A DNA stretch of 51,181 nt from an uncultured Oscillospiraceae bacterium (GTDB lineage Bacteria; Bacillota; Clostridia; Oscillospirales; Acutalibacteraceae): assembly GCA_900545655.1 (NCBI GenBank), contig UQZY01000011.1, forward strand, positions 1-51,181, written 5' to 3'. Below, piece by piece: positions 24,746 through 33,867 of this stretch; the first letter of the stretch is position 1; each line of letters opens with the position of its first letter. Both the position numbers and the translations under genes were made by a program. The notes under the pieces were generated by a model that saw only the letters and a program-made list of their open reading frames with translations, did no database searches and was not told the DNA's origin.

Positions 24746-27013
24746 ATGACAGGCGTGACAACTGCACTTGTTGCTGTGCAAAATACGGCATATCATTTTG
24801 ACAAACTGTATTCATATGTTGTTCCCGCCGAATATGCGAAAAGCATTTCGGCGGGATACCGTGTCATGGTCCCCTTTGGAAAAGGTGGTATGGTAAGACA
24901 GGGTGTAATCATTGAATTAGCAGAGTCTGATTCGGCGGAAGGTATGAAGTGTATAGCTTCGGTACCGGATAAGAAGCCGTTGTTTGACGAGCGAATGATA
25001 AGGCTTGCCGAGTTTATGAAGGAACGTACATTTTGTACGCTTTTTGATGCTCTTAAAACCATTTATCCCGGTCTTACAAAAGGAACAAGGGATCAGACCG
25101 TAAGAATGGTACGCACCGAGATTTACGAGAGCGAGCTTGAAAAAGCTTACAATGAAGCCGCGGAAAGCAATAAAAAGACCGTGCTTCTCCGTGGTGAAAG
25201 GATTTCAAAGAAACAGTTTGACGCGCTTGACTGTCTTACACAGCTTAAAACTTGCTCTGTAAAGGAACTCTGTTATTACTCGGGTGTTACGCCGGCGGTT
25301 GTTAACGCTCTTGAAAAGAAAACACTGGTCACTTATTATGACAAAGAAACTTTTCGCAGGCCCTATAACGAGAGTTCGTATGATACCGAAGCTATAGCAC
25401 TTACCGAAAGTCAGACAAATGCATTTGAAAATCTTTTAAGAGCTTTTGAAAACGGAGGGGGCACAAGCCTTCTGTACGGTGTCACCGGAAGCGGTAAAAC
25501 ACAGGTTTATCTCAGGCTTATTGATGAAGTTCTGAAAAGCGGAAAAGGCGTTATTGTTATGGTGCCTGAGATTTCTCTGACACCGCAGACGCTTATGCTG
25601 TTTCATAAAAGGTACGGTGAAAAGGTTGCCGTTTTTCACAGTTCACTTTCAGACGGTGAAAGGCTTGATGAGTGGAAGCGTGTGAAAAAGGGAATTGCGC
25701 AGATTGCTATAGGTACACGTTCTGCCGTGTTTGCGCCGTTTGACAACCTGGGTCTTATCATAATGGATGAGGAACAGGAACATACCTACAAATCTGAGCA
25801 GAGTCCGCGCTATCACGCAAGGGATATCGCAAAGTATAAGTGCGCCGAAAGCAAGGCTTTGCTTGTGCTCGCGTCCGCTACACCGTCTTTTGAAAGCTTT
25901 GCCGCTGCAAGAGCCGGTAAATATTCACTCTGTGTTTTAAAGGACAGATTCGGAAATGCAAAGCTTCCGAGAGTTGAAGTAGTTGATATGCTTAAGGAAC
26001 GGGCAGAGGGAAATACGGGAGAAATAAGCCGTACATTGCTCTCGGCTCTCATGAAAAATAAAGATGACGGACACCAGTCGATTTTGCTTCTCAACAGGCG
26101 GGGCTATAACACCTTTGCATCGTGTGATTCATGCGGTGAGGTGGCGATGTGTCCGAATTGCAGCATAAGTCTTACTTATCACAGAGCAAACAATAAGCTT
26201 ATGTGTCACTATTGCGGATATTCGGTTCCGTTTACGACAAGATGCAGCTTTTGCGGTGAAAACGACGTTCATTATTCGGGAGTCGGGACGCAGCGTTTTG
26301 AAGAAGAACTTTCAAGGGTGCTTAAGGATGCTCGTATTCTCAGAATGGATGCCGACACAACCATGCAGAAGAATTCATACGAAGAGAAGCTCTCTGCTTT
26401 CAGAAGCGGCGAGTATGACATAATGATAGGGACACAGATGGTCGCAAAGGGACTTGACTTTGAAAACGTAACTCTGGTGGGAGTTCTCTCGGCTGACAAA
26501 CAGCTCTACGGAGATGATTACAGGAGTGTGGAGACTACCTTTGATCTTCTGACACAGGTGGTCGGGAGAGCAGGCAGAGGACGTTATCCGGGCACGGCGA
26601 TTATTCAGACCATACAGCCTGCAAACGACGTTATACGGCTTGCTGCAAGCCAGGATTTTGAAGCCTTTTACGACACGGAGATTAAGATGAGAAGGATTAT
26701 GACTTATCCTCCGTTTTGCAACATATGCACCGTAAGTATTCAGGGCGCAAACGAGGGCAGGGCTGCAAATTCCGCGATGAATTTCAGCAATGCACTGAAG
26801 GAGGCCGTGAACGGAAAATATGAAGACGTAAAGGTAATTGTTCTCGGGCCCATGCCTGAACGGGTTTATAAGGTGAACAACAAATTCAGATACAGAATGA
26901 TGATAAAATGTGTGAACAATAAACGATTCCGCGCGATGATGTCCGAGGTCTTTATGGAATTTTCAAAGGATAAGAGAAATTCGGGCGTATCCGCGATACC
27001 GGATATCATATAA
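24746..27013 (+). CDS. priA: Primosomal protein N', replication restart helicase
   Basis: The 755-aa SF2 helicase recognises stalled forks and reloads the replicative helicase. It has an N-terminal 3' DNA-binding domain (FDKLYSYVVPAEYA, GYRVMVPFGKG), Walker A GVTGSGKTQVYLRL, the DEEQEHTYKSEQSPRYHARD box, and the zinc-binding insert with paired cysteines (CDSCGEVAMCPNC, CHYCG, CSFCGE). Motifs V and VI are at GTQMVAKGLDFENV and QVVGRAGRG. ATG 24746 follows CGGAGGAAAT; the frame upstream to 24698 is noncoding hairpin sequence. Confidence 0.96.
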   Translation: MTGVTTALVAVQNTAYHFDKLYSYVVPAEYAKSISAGYRVMVPFGKGGMVRQGVIIELAESDSAEGMKCIASVPDKKPLFDERMIRLAEFMKERTFCTLFDALKTIYPGLTKGTRDQTVRMVRTEIYESELEKAYNEAAESNKKTVLLRGERISKKQFDALDCLTQLKTCSVKELCYYSGVTPAVVNALEKKTLVTYYDKETFRRPYNESSYDTEAIALTESQTNAFENLLRAFENGGGTSLLYGVTGSGKTQVYLRLIDEVLKSGKGVIVMVPEISLTPQTLMLFHKRYGEKVAVFHSSLSDGERLDEWKRVKKGIAQIAIGTRSAVFAPFDNLGLIIMDEEQEHTYKSEQSPRYHARDIAKYKCAESKALLVLASATPSFESFAAARAGKYSLCVLKDRFGNAKLPRVEVVDMLKERAEGNTGEISRTLLSALMKNKDDGHQSILLLNRRGYNTFASCDSCGEVAMCPNCSISLTYHRANNKLMCHYCGYSVPFTTRCSFCGENDVHYSGVGTQRFEEELSRVLKDARILRMDADTTMQKNSYEEKLSAFRSGEYDIMIGTQMVAKGLDFENVTLVGVLSADKQLYGDDYRSVETTFDLLTQVVGRAGRGRYPGTAIIQTIQPANDVIRLAASQDFEAFYDTEIKMRRIMTYPPFCNICTVSIQGANEGRAANSAMNFSNALKEAVNGKYEDVKVIVLGPMPERVYKVNNKFRYRMMIKCVNNKRFRAMMSEVFMEFSKDKRNSGVSAIPDII

Positions 27014-27073
27014 CATATTTCAAATACAATGCTCAAATTAAAATTTAATACTCAGAATAAGGGATGAATAAAA

Positions 27074-27553
27074 ATGGCACTAAGAAAAATTGTAACAAAG
27101 GAAGACCCGATACTCAGAAAGAAGAGCAGACCCGTAGAGAAATTTGACGAAAAACTGGCAATGCTTCTCGATGATATGGCAGAGACGATGTATCATGCCG
27201 AAGGTGTTGGACTTGCCGCCGTTCAGGTTGGTATGCTTAAAAGAGTAATTGTTATGGATATCGGTGAAGGTCTTATAGAGCTTGTCAATCCGGAAATAAT
27301 ATTTGAAGAGGGAGAACAGACGGAAAAAGAGGGCTGTCTTTCACTTCCTGGAGAATGGTACGAAACCATAAGACCGGCAGTTGTTAAGGTCAAGGCGCAA
27401 AACAGAAAGGGTCAATGGTGCGTTTACAAAGGGGAGGAGCTGAAGGCGCGCTGCTTCTGCCACGAGATAGACCATCTTGACGGAATTCTGTTTATCGACA
27501 GGCGCAACCCGAGCCCTAAGACGGAATTACAGGATGATGTATTCAAAGAATAA
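27074..27553 (+). CDS. def: Peptide deformylase
   Basis: The 159-aa iron/zinc hydrolase removes the N-terminal formyl group from new proteins. All three motifs are intact: GVGLAAVQVG (motif 1), EGCLSLPG (metal Cys, motif 2) and HEIDHLDG (metal His and catalytic Glu, motif 3). It is followed 22 bases later by fmt, so the pair that adds and removes formyl groups is expressed together. Confidence 0.97.
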   Translation: MALRKIVTKEDPILRKKSRPVEKFDEKLAMLLDDMAETMYHAEGVGLAAVQVGMLKRVIVMDIGEGLIELVNPEIIFEEGEQTEKEGCLSLPGEWYETIRPAVVKVKAQNRKGQWCVYKGEELKARCFCHEIDHLDGILFIDRRNPSPKTELQDDVFKE

Positions 27554-27575
27554 CTAAACGTACAGGAGAGAACAG

Positions 27576-28505
27576 ATGAGAGTAGTATTTATGGGAACAC
27601 CCGATTTTGCGGTTCCGACGCTTTTGCGCCTTATTTCCGACGGTCATGAGGTTGCGGGAGTTTTCACTCAGCCCGATAAGCCTAAGGGCCGTAAGCTTGA
27701 GCTCACACCGTCGGAGGTCAAGGTCTGTGCACTTGAAAACGGAATACCCGTTTTTCAACCCAAAAGCCTTAAAAACGGAGAAGCTATCCCTATACTTAAC
27801 GAGCTGAAGCCGGAGGTTATAGTTGTTGCCGCATACGGTATGCTGCTTCGTGAGGACGTGTTGAGCTTTCCGAGGTACGGTTGTATAAACGCGCATGGCT
27901 CGATTCTTCCGAAGTACAGAGGCGCCGCTCCCATACAGTGGGCTGTAATCGACGGAGAAAAAGAGACCGGGGTTACCGCCATGCAGATGGATAAGGGCCT
28001 TGATACCGGAGATATGCTCCTTACAAAAACATTGGAGATAGGTGAGGACGAGACCTCGGGTGAACTTTTTGACAGGCTCAGTTTTCTCGCGGCAGATGTT
28101 GTTTCCGAGGTTCTTGTTTTGGCTGAAAAAGGGGAGCTTAACCCTGTTTCACAGGATGATTCCGAGTCCTCTTATGCCAGAATGCTCTCAAAGGACGACT
28201 GCCCTATTGATTTTTCAGAGCCGGCATCCGTCATACACAACAAGATACGCGGACTGTCACCGTGGCCTGTTGCACAGACTCAGCTTTCAGGTGAAGTGTT
28301 TAAGATACATCTTTCTTCACTTACAGACAAAAAGGTGTCTGAGGATACGAAGCCGGGTACGATTATTACCGACAAAAACGACATGTATGTTTCATGCGGA
28401 GACAAACGTCTTTTAAAACTTGTTACAGTTCAGCCGAAGGGTTCAAAAAGGATGTCTGCCGGAGATTATCTTCGTGGGCATAAGCCCGGAGCATCCTTTG
28501 ATTAA
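27576..28505 (+). CDS. fmt: Methionyl-tRNA formyltransferase
   Basis: The 309-aa enzyme formylates initiator Met-tRNA using 10-formyl-tetrahydrofolate. The N-terminal formyltransferase domain has MRVVFMGTPDFAVPTL, the catalytic block INAHGSILPKYRGAAPIQWA with Asn, His and a later Asp (MDKGLDTGDML), and a C-terminal OB-like domain (IRGLSPWPVAQTQ). ATG 27576 follows AGGAGAG. It is placed between def and rsmB as in most Firmicutes. Confidence 0.97.
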   Translation: MRVVFMGTPDFAVPTLLRLISDGHEVAGVFTQPDKPKGRKLELTPSEVKVCALENGIPVFQPKSLKNGEAIPILNELKPEVIVVAAYGMLLREDVLSFPRYGCINAHGSILPKYRGAAPIQWAVIDGEKETGVTAMQMDKGLDTGDMLLTKTLEIGEDETSGELFDRLSFLAADVVSEVLVLAEKGELNPVSQDDSESSYARMLSKDDCPIDFSEPASVIHNKIRGLSPWPVAQTQLSGEVFKIHLSSLTDKKVSEDTKPGTIITDKNDMYVSCGDKRLLKLVTVQPKGSKRMSAGDYLRGHKPGASFD

Positions 28506-28524
28506 CCGGCTGCGGAGGTGGATT

Positions 28525-29784
28525 ATGTCTGCAAACTCAAATGAAAATGCAAGAAATCTTGCACTGGATGTTTTGATAAGAATAGAAAAAGATGATTCGT
28601 ATTCGAATCTGGCAATCGACGGTGCTTTGAAGGAAGCTCCCTCTCTGAGCAATGCCGATAAAGCCTTTTTCACGGCTCTTGTCTATGGGACTGTGGAGAG
28701 AAAAATCACGCTTGATTACAATCTCGAACTTTATTTAAAGGAGCCTTTAAAAAAGCTGAATCCTGTTGTATTGTGTGCATTGAGACTCGGTGCATATCAG
28801 ATTCTTTTCATGGAGAAAATCCCAGATACGGCAGCGATAAACGAAACCGTAAACCTTGTTAAACGCAGGGCTGGATATGCCTCAGGTCTTACCAATGCCG
28901 TCCTCCGTAAGGTATCCGCAAACGGTCTGAGGCTTCCCGATGCTGACGATGAAAGCTATCTTTCCGTGAAGTATTCATTCCCGGAATGGCTTGTTAAGAT
29001 GTGGATAAATGCCTACGGAGAAGATGATGCAGTCGGTATCATGGAGCATTCACTCGGACCGCAAAAAACATATATACGGATGAACACACTTGAAATAGAC
29101 CTCAATGAAAACGGACTTTCCCTGTCGCCGTGCGCGGAATACAGCTTCAGCGGAGCGCTGGAGGACAGTGCTGATTATAACGCGGGGATGTTTCACGTTC
29201 AGGATAAATCATCTCAGATGTGCTGCGAAGCTTTGGGTGTAAGGCCCGGAGAGACTGTCTTTGACATGTGTGCCGCACCCGGCGGAAAAAGCTTCACGAT
29301 AGCCGAAATGATGGGCAACAAAGGTGTTATAAAAGCCTTTGACCTCCATGAGCACAGAGTTGAGCTTATAAAAGAGGGAGCGGCACGGCTCGGTATAGAT
29401 ATCATTGAAGCTCGTGTTTCAGATGCGGAGAAGTATGATGAGAGCCTGGGGCTTGCCGACAGGATTCTATGCGATGTACCCTGTTCCGGTCTCGGAATAG
29501 TCGGAAGGAAACCCGAAATACGTTACAAAACGGCTACAAACATTGACTATTTGCCGTCTTTGCAGTACAATATTCTGGTTAATTCTTCAAAGTATCTGAG
29601 GGCTGGAGGGACTTTGGTTTACTCGACCTGTGCCCTGAATCCCAAAGAGAACGAAGAGGTTGTTTCAAGGTTTTTGGATGAACACAGGGACTTTGAGCTT
29701 AAAACAATTAAAACAGTTTTACCGCATGTGTATGACTGTGACGGCTTCTTCTACGCTGTCCTGAAAAAGGGTGATCGGAACTGA
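28525..29784 (+). CDS. rsmB: 16S rRNA m5C967 methyltransferase
   Basis: The 419-aa enzyme has a NusB-like N-terminal domain (residues 10-140; LDVLIRIEKDDSYSNLAIDG, ALRLGAYQILFM) and a Rossmann methyltransferase domain: VQDKSSQMCCEALG, FDMCAAPGGKSFTIAEMM, DVPCSGLG with the first catalytic Cys, and VYSTCALNPKENEEVV with the nucleophile Cys. ATG 28525 follows GGAGGTG; the longer upstream frame overlaps fmt and is not used. The stop codon overlaps the CTG start of rlmN. Confidence 0.95.
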   Translation: MSANSNENARNLALDVLIRIEKDDSYSNLAIDGALKEAPSLSNADKAFFTALVYGTVERKITLDYNLELYLKEPLKKLNPVVLCALRLGAYQILFMEKIPDTAAINETVNLVKRRAGYASGLTNAVLRKVSANGLRLPDADDESYLSVKYSFPEWLVKMWINAYGEDDAVGIMEHSLGPQKTYIRMNTLEIDLNENGLSLSPCAEYSFSGALEDSADYNAGMFHVQDKSSQMCCEALGVRPGETVFDMCAAPGGKSFTIAEMMGNKGVIKAFDLHEHRVELIKEGAARLGIDIIEARVSDAEKYDESLGLADRILCDVPCSGLGIVGRKPEIRYKTATNIDYLPSLQYNILVNSSKYLRAGGTLVYSTCALNPKENEEVVSRFLDEHRDFELKTIKTVLPHVYDCDGFFYAVLKKGDRN

Positions 29785-30839
29785 ACACGGATATCAAGTC
29801 ATTAAGCCTTCCCGAGCTGTCGGCATCTTTTGAGGAACAGGGCTTTGAAAAGTTTCGTTCCGGACAGGTTTATTCATGGCTTCATACCAAAAACGCGAAA
29901 AGCTTTGACGAAATGACAAATCTTTCAAAGGACCTTCGCCGTATGCTTTCGGAGAGGTATGAAATAAAGAACTGTGATATTGAGAGAAAACTTGTTTCAA
30001 AGCTTGACGGAACCGTAAAGTATCTTTTCAGACTTTGCGACGGCGAGTTTGTCGAGAGTGTGCTTATGAAGTATAAGTACGGGTACACCGTGTGTGTGTC
30101 AAGCCAGGTGGGCTGTAACATGAAGTGTTCCTTTTGTGCTTCGACTATCGACGGCTGTGTCAGATCTCTTTATCCGTCAGAAATCCTTTCACAGATTTAT
30201 GAGATAGAACGTGATAATTCCGAATCCGGACTCTGTGTTTCACATATTGTGATGATGGGGATGGGAGAGCCGCTTGACAACTATGACAACGTTCTTAAGT
30301 TTCTGGATCTCATTACGGACAGGAACGGAAAGAACATAAGTGCAAGACATATCTCGGTTTCCACCTGCGGTATAGTACCTAAGATATACGACCTTATCGA
30401 AAAACATCCGCAGTTCACACTCTCGGTATCACTTCATGCGCCGACAGACGAGCTTCGCTCAAGAATCATGCCCATAAACAAAAGGTGGCCGGTTGATGAG
30501 CTGCTTGAGGCGTGCAAAAGGTATACGGAGACTACAAGACGCAGGATTTCCTTTGAATACGCCATGATGAGCGGAATAAATGACACGGACGACTGTGCAA
30601 GGGAACTTGTGAGAAAGCTTCGCGGTATGCTCTGTCACGTAAATCTTATTCCCGCGAACGAGGTCAGGGAAAACGATTACAGGAGAAGCGGCAATGAAAG
30701 AATTGTTGCCTTTTCAGATATACTTAACAAAAACGGTATAAACACAACTATAAGGCGAAGCCTCGGGGGAGATATCGACGCTTCCTGCGGACAGCTTCGC
30801 AGAAAACATACAAACGATCGAAAGGAGGAGAAGGTGTGA
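29781..30839 (+). CDS. rlmN: Dual-specificity RNA m2A methyltransferase RlmN, apparent CTG start
   Basis: The 352-aa radical-SAM enzyme methylates A2503 of 23S rRNA and A37 of some tRNAs. The CxxxCxxC cluster motif (GCNMKCSFCAST, about residues 112-119), MGMGEPLDNYDNV, the methyl-carrying Cys in GGDIDASCGQLRR and an upstream resolving Cys in STCG are present. The only ATG (29913) would remove 44 residues that clearly belong to the family (DIKSLSLPELSASFEEQG, FEKFRSGQVYSWLHTK). The frame upstream of 29781 closes at TGA 29772. CTG 29781 overlaps the rsmB stop as CTGA and has GGGTGAT upstream, giving the normal family length. Confidence 0.9.
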   Translation: MNTDIKSLSLPELSASFEEQGFEKFRSGQVYSWLHTKNAKSFDEMTNLSKDLRRMLSERYEIKNCDIERKLVSKLDGTVKYLFRLCDGEFVESVLMKYKYGYTVCVSSQVGCNMKCSFCASTIDGCVRSLYPSEILSQIYEIERDNSESGLCVSHIVMMGMGEPLDNYDNVLKFLDLITDRNGKNISARHISVSTCGIVPKIYDLIEKHPQFTLSVSLHAPTDELRSRIMPINKRWPVDELLEACKRYTETTRRRISFEYAMMSGINDTDDCARELVRKLRGMLCHVNLIPANEVRENDYRRSGNERIVAFSDILNKNGINTTIRRSLGGDIDASCGQLRRKHTNDRKEEKV

Positions 30840-31564
30840 GAATAATTGCTAAGACAGATGTCGGCAAGGTACGTTCGTCAAACCAGGACTCATACGCCGC
30901 AGGCGAGTTTCAGAACGGAGTGGCATGGGCTGTAGTGTGTGACGGAATGGGCGGAAATGCCGGCGGAAACATTGCAAGCTCAACTGCCGTAAAAAGTATT
31001 TCCGAAAAGATAACCATGGGTTACAGAGACGGAATGACTTCTTCTTCTATAAAAAATTTGCTGATTACAGCGATAACAAACGCAAACTATGAGGTCTTCG
31101 ACATGGCAAGTTCTAATTCGGAGCTCAAGGGTATGGGTACAACTGTTGTTGCTGCAATAATAACACCGGATGCGGTTTACGTGTCACATGTGGGTGACAG
31201 CAGAGCGTATCTGGTTTCAAAAAATGAAATACGACAAATAACGAAAGACCATTCGGTGGTACAGGATATGGTTGAAAAGGGTGAAATAACACCCGATGAA
31301 GCCAAAAGCCACCCACGCAAAAATCTTATAACGCGTGCCCTTGGCGTTGATGAGGAAGTAAAAGCAGACTTCCTTGCCGAAGACACAACGTCGGACGATG
31401 TTCTTCTCATTTGTACGGACGGGCTTTCAAACTTCGTGGATCAGTCAGATATTTACCGCGTTGTATGTGACAGGCCCTACACAGATTTTGCAGATACACT
31501 TGTTGACATGGCAAACGAAAAAGGCGGTGCGGATAACATAACGGTTGTCGCCGTAGCGTATTAA
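30836..31564 (+). CDS. prpC: PP2C-family serine/threonine phosphatase
   Basis: The 242-aa metal-dependent phosphatase opposes the kinase PrkC encoded next to it. PPM motifs are present: VRSSNQDSYAAG (metal Asp), VVCDGMGGNAGGNIAS, VSHVGDSRAYLV, KDHSVVQDMVEKGEI, LLICTDGLSNFVD and GGADNITVVAV. The start is GTG 30836, overlapping the rlmN stop (GTGA), after AGGAGGAGAAG. Confidence 0.95.
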   Translation: MRIIAKTDVGKVRSSNQDSYAAGEFQNGVAWAVVCDGMGGNAGGNIASSTAVKSISEKITMGYRDGMTSSSIKNLLITAITNANYEVFDMASSNSELKGMGTTVVAAIITPDAVYVSHVGDSRAYLVSKNEIRQITKDHSVVQDMVEKGEITPDEAKSHPRKNLITRALGVDEEVKADFLAEDTTSDDVLLICTDGLSNFVDQSDIYRVVCDRPYTDFADTLVDMANEKGGADNITVVAVAY

Positions 31565-31593
31565 TTGTAAGTAGTGTTTACTATTAGTGTAAT
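31565..31593 (+). promoter_or_regulatory. Candidate promoter in front of prkC
   Basis: TTGTAA (31565-31570), a 17-base spacer and TGTAAT (31588-31593) start immediately after the prpC stop. This would let prkC be expressed apart from the upstream operon. Confidence 0.4.
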
Positions 31594-31613
31594 CTTCACG
31601 GGAGTGTGCGAAA

Positions 31614-33779
31614 ATGGATAGTTACGTAGGAAAAAGACTCGATGGTCGTTATGAAATCAGAGAAATAATCGGAGTCGGCGGTATGGCGGTTGTATACAAG
31701 GCATACGACAACATAGATGACCGCATAGTTGCAATCAAGATACTCAAGGAGGAGTTCCTTGCAAACGAGGAATTCCGCAGAAGATTCAAAAACGAATCAA
31801 AGGCTATTGCAGTACTCAGCCATCCGAATATCGTAAAGGTATACGATGTTTCGTTCGGTGACAGACTGCAGTATATCGTCATGGAATATATCGAGGGCAT
31901 AACGCTCAAGGAGTATATCGAACAGCAAAAGGTTATTAACTGGAAAGAGGCTGTTCATTTCACAACTCAGATTTTAAGGGCTTTGCAGCATGCGCATGAC
32001 AAGGGCATTGTTCACAGAGATGTAAAGCCGCAAAATATCATGCTTCTTCAAAACGGCAACATCAAGGTTACGGATTTCGGTATTGCACGTTTCTCAAGAG
32101 GCGAAACAAGAACGATGACAGAGAGTGCCATCGGCTCCGTGCATTACATCAGTCCGGAGCAGGCACGCGGTGAGATAACAGATGATAAGGCGGATATCTA
32201 CTCTGTCGGTGTTGTTCTCTACGAGATGATAACGGGTAAGCTTCCGTTTGAGTCTGACAGCGCGGTTTCCGTTGCAATCATGCAGCTTCAGAATGAGGCT
32301 GTTCACCCGAGAGAAATAAATCTTCAGATTCCTGTGGGTCTTGAGCAGATAACGCTCAGAGCCATGCAGAAGAACATAAAGGACAGATATCAGTCCGCTG
32401 CCGAAATGCTTCTTGACCTTGATGAGTTCAGAAGAAATCCGGCTATAAAGTTTGACTACAGCTACTTTGTTGACAAGGAGCCGACAAAGTATATCGGTCA
32501 GCAGGCAACGACTGTTATTCCGACAGCCGGCGCTCCCGTTTCTCCGCAGCCGGAGGAAGCCGAGGATGAGATTGAGGACGAGGAAGAGGAGCACAACAAG
32601 GTTCTTCCTATACTTATCGGCGTTATGTCGGCACTTCTCGGCGTTGTTATTTTAGTTGTTATCATCCTTGCTCTTTTCACGGATATCTTCAAAAACGACA
32701 AGATTGAAGTACCCGAGCTTCTCGGAAAGGTCTATACCGAGGAAATCGAAAACAACAAGGAGTATACCGATGACTGGAAGTTTGAGGTTAAGTACGTTAC
32801 CTCTACAACCTATCAGGCAGGTCAGGTTTGTAACCAGAGTCCATACGGCGGAGCAAAGGCCAAAAAGGGCAGTACGATAAAGCTTGAGGTTGTTTCCGGC
32901 GGTTCTCTTGTTGAGGTTCCGAAGATAAAGGGACATGAAATTGCCGCTGCAAAATCCGAACTTTCGGCTGCAGGCTTCACAAGCATAAAGGTTATAACTC
33001 AGTACGACGACAGCATGGATCCGGGTCTTGTTATCTCCTCTGACCCGAAAGAGGGAACAAAGGCAGATACTACAACAACCATCACCGTTTATGTTTCAAC
33101 TGACGTAAATGAGAACGATGTAAAAGTTCCCGGACTTCTCGGACTCAACTATAAGACAAACAAGACAGAGATTGAAAAGGATTATCTTGAGGAAATCGGT
33201 CTTAAGCTCGGCAGAGTAAGGGAAGAGGATTCCGATAAGCCGGAAGGACAGATAATAGAGCAGAGCATTGACGAGGGTACGGCAGTTTCAAAGGGTACGA
33301 AGATTGATATCGTCATAAGCACCGGAAAGGCTGCAAACTCCTCCGTCAACATCACGATTACGCTACCGAATACCGGTTCTACCGAAACACTTGAGATCTT
33401 TGTTGACAACGTTCAGTTTGACTCAAAGAAAGTAAACTGTGCCGGCGGTACACATACGGAAACGGTCGTAGGTACGGGATCAGGTAAGCAGATTGTTATT
33501 AAAATCGGTGGTAACATGGTCTATTCCGCAACCGCAGACTTTACGAAGACACCGGGTGTTCTTTCAAATCAGAAAACCTATACGATTGCTACAAAGAAGT
33601 CCATACCTGACGTTGTAGGTAAGACTGTTGCTGAAGCGAAGTCAATACTTGCAAATGAAGGATTTACCAATGTTACAGTTTCTCCTGCACTCAATGATTC
33701 TGATACAGTAACAGCAACTATTCCGAGTGCGTCTTCCAGTCGTACCTATTCTCTTGATACAAAAATAACATTGTTTTAA
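31614..33779 (+). CDS. prkC: PASTA-domain Ser/Thr protein kinase
   Basis: The 721-aa receptor kinase senses muropeptides in related bacteria and controls wall metabolism and spore germination. The kinase domain covers residues 12-275: G-loop IGVGGMAVVYKA, K42 in VAIKIL, catalytic HRD 134-136, DFG 154-156, activation-loop threonines (RTMTES). An acidic linker precedes TM about 329-355. Outside are three PASTA repeats (each starting VPELLG, VPKIKG, VPGLLG), then an insert of about 90 residues with beta character and a single Cys, then a last PASTA-like unit (IPDVVGKTVAEAKSIL). ATG 31614 follows GGGAGTG, 49 bases after prpC. Confidence 0.95.
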   Translation: MDSYVGKRLDGRYEIREIIGVGGMAVVYKAYDNIDDRIVAIKILKEEFLANEEFRRRFKNESKAIAVLSHPNIVKVYDVSFGDRLQYIVMEYIEGITLKEYIEQQKVINWKEAVHFTTQILRALQHAHDKGIVHRDVKPQNIMLLQNGNIKVTDFGIARFSRGETRTMTESAIGSVHYISPEQARGEITDDKADIYSVGVVLYEMITGKLPFESDSAVSVAIMQLQNEAVHPREINLQIPVGLEQITLRAMQKNIKDRYQSAAEMLLDLDEFRRNPAIKFDYSYFVDKEPTKYIGQQATTVIPTAGAPVSPQPEEAEDEIEDEEEEHNKVLPILIGVMSALLGVVILVVIILALFTDIFKNDKIEVPELLGKVYTEEIENNKEYTDDWKFEVKYVTSTTYQAGQVCNQSPYGGAKAKKGSTIKLEVVSGGSLVEVPKIKGHEIAAAKSELSAAGFTSIKVITQYDDSMDPGLVISSDPKEGTKADTTTTITVYVSTDVNENDVKVPGLLGLNYKTNKTEIEKDYLEEIGLKLGRVREEDSDKPEGQIIEQSIDEGTAVSKGTKIDIVISTGKAANSSVNITITLPNTGSTETLEIFVDNVQFDSKKVNCAGGTHTETVVGTGSGKQIVIKIGGNMVYSATADFTKTPGVLSNQKTYTIATKKSIPDVVGKTVAEAKSILANEGFTNVTVSPALNDSDTVTATIPSASSSRTYSLDTKITLF

Positions 33780-33790
33780 ATTAAAGGTTT

Positions 33791-33822
33791 GGCGAATTGG
33801 TTTTTCCAATTCGCCTGCTTTA
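33791..33822 (+). terminator. Intrinsic terminator after prkC
   Basis: A perfect 10-bp stem is formed by GGCGAATTGG (33791-33800) and CCAATTCGCC (33806-33815) with loop TTTTT, followed by TGCTTTA. Confidence 0.7.
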
Positions 33823-33867
33823 TAAACGGAATTAAAATCATTTTATCAGGATATAAGAAAGGTGTTT

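Noticed and set aside
29913..30839. ATG 29913 as the rlmN start
   Set aside because: It would delete the conserved N-terminal 44 residues although the frame is open and family-like back to 29781.
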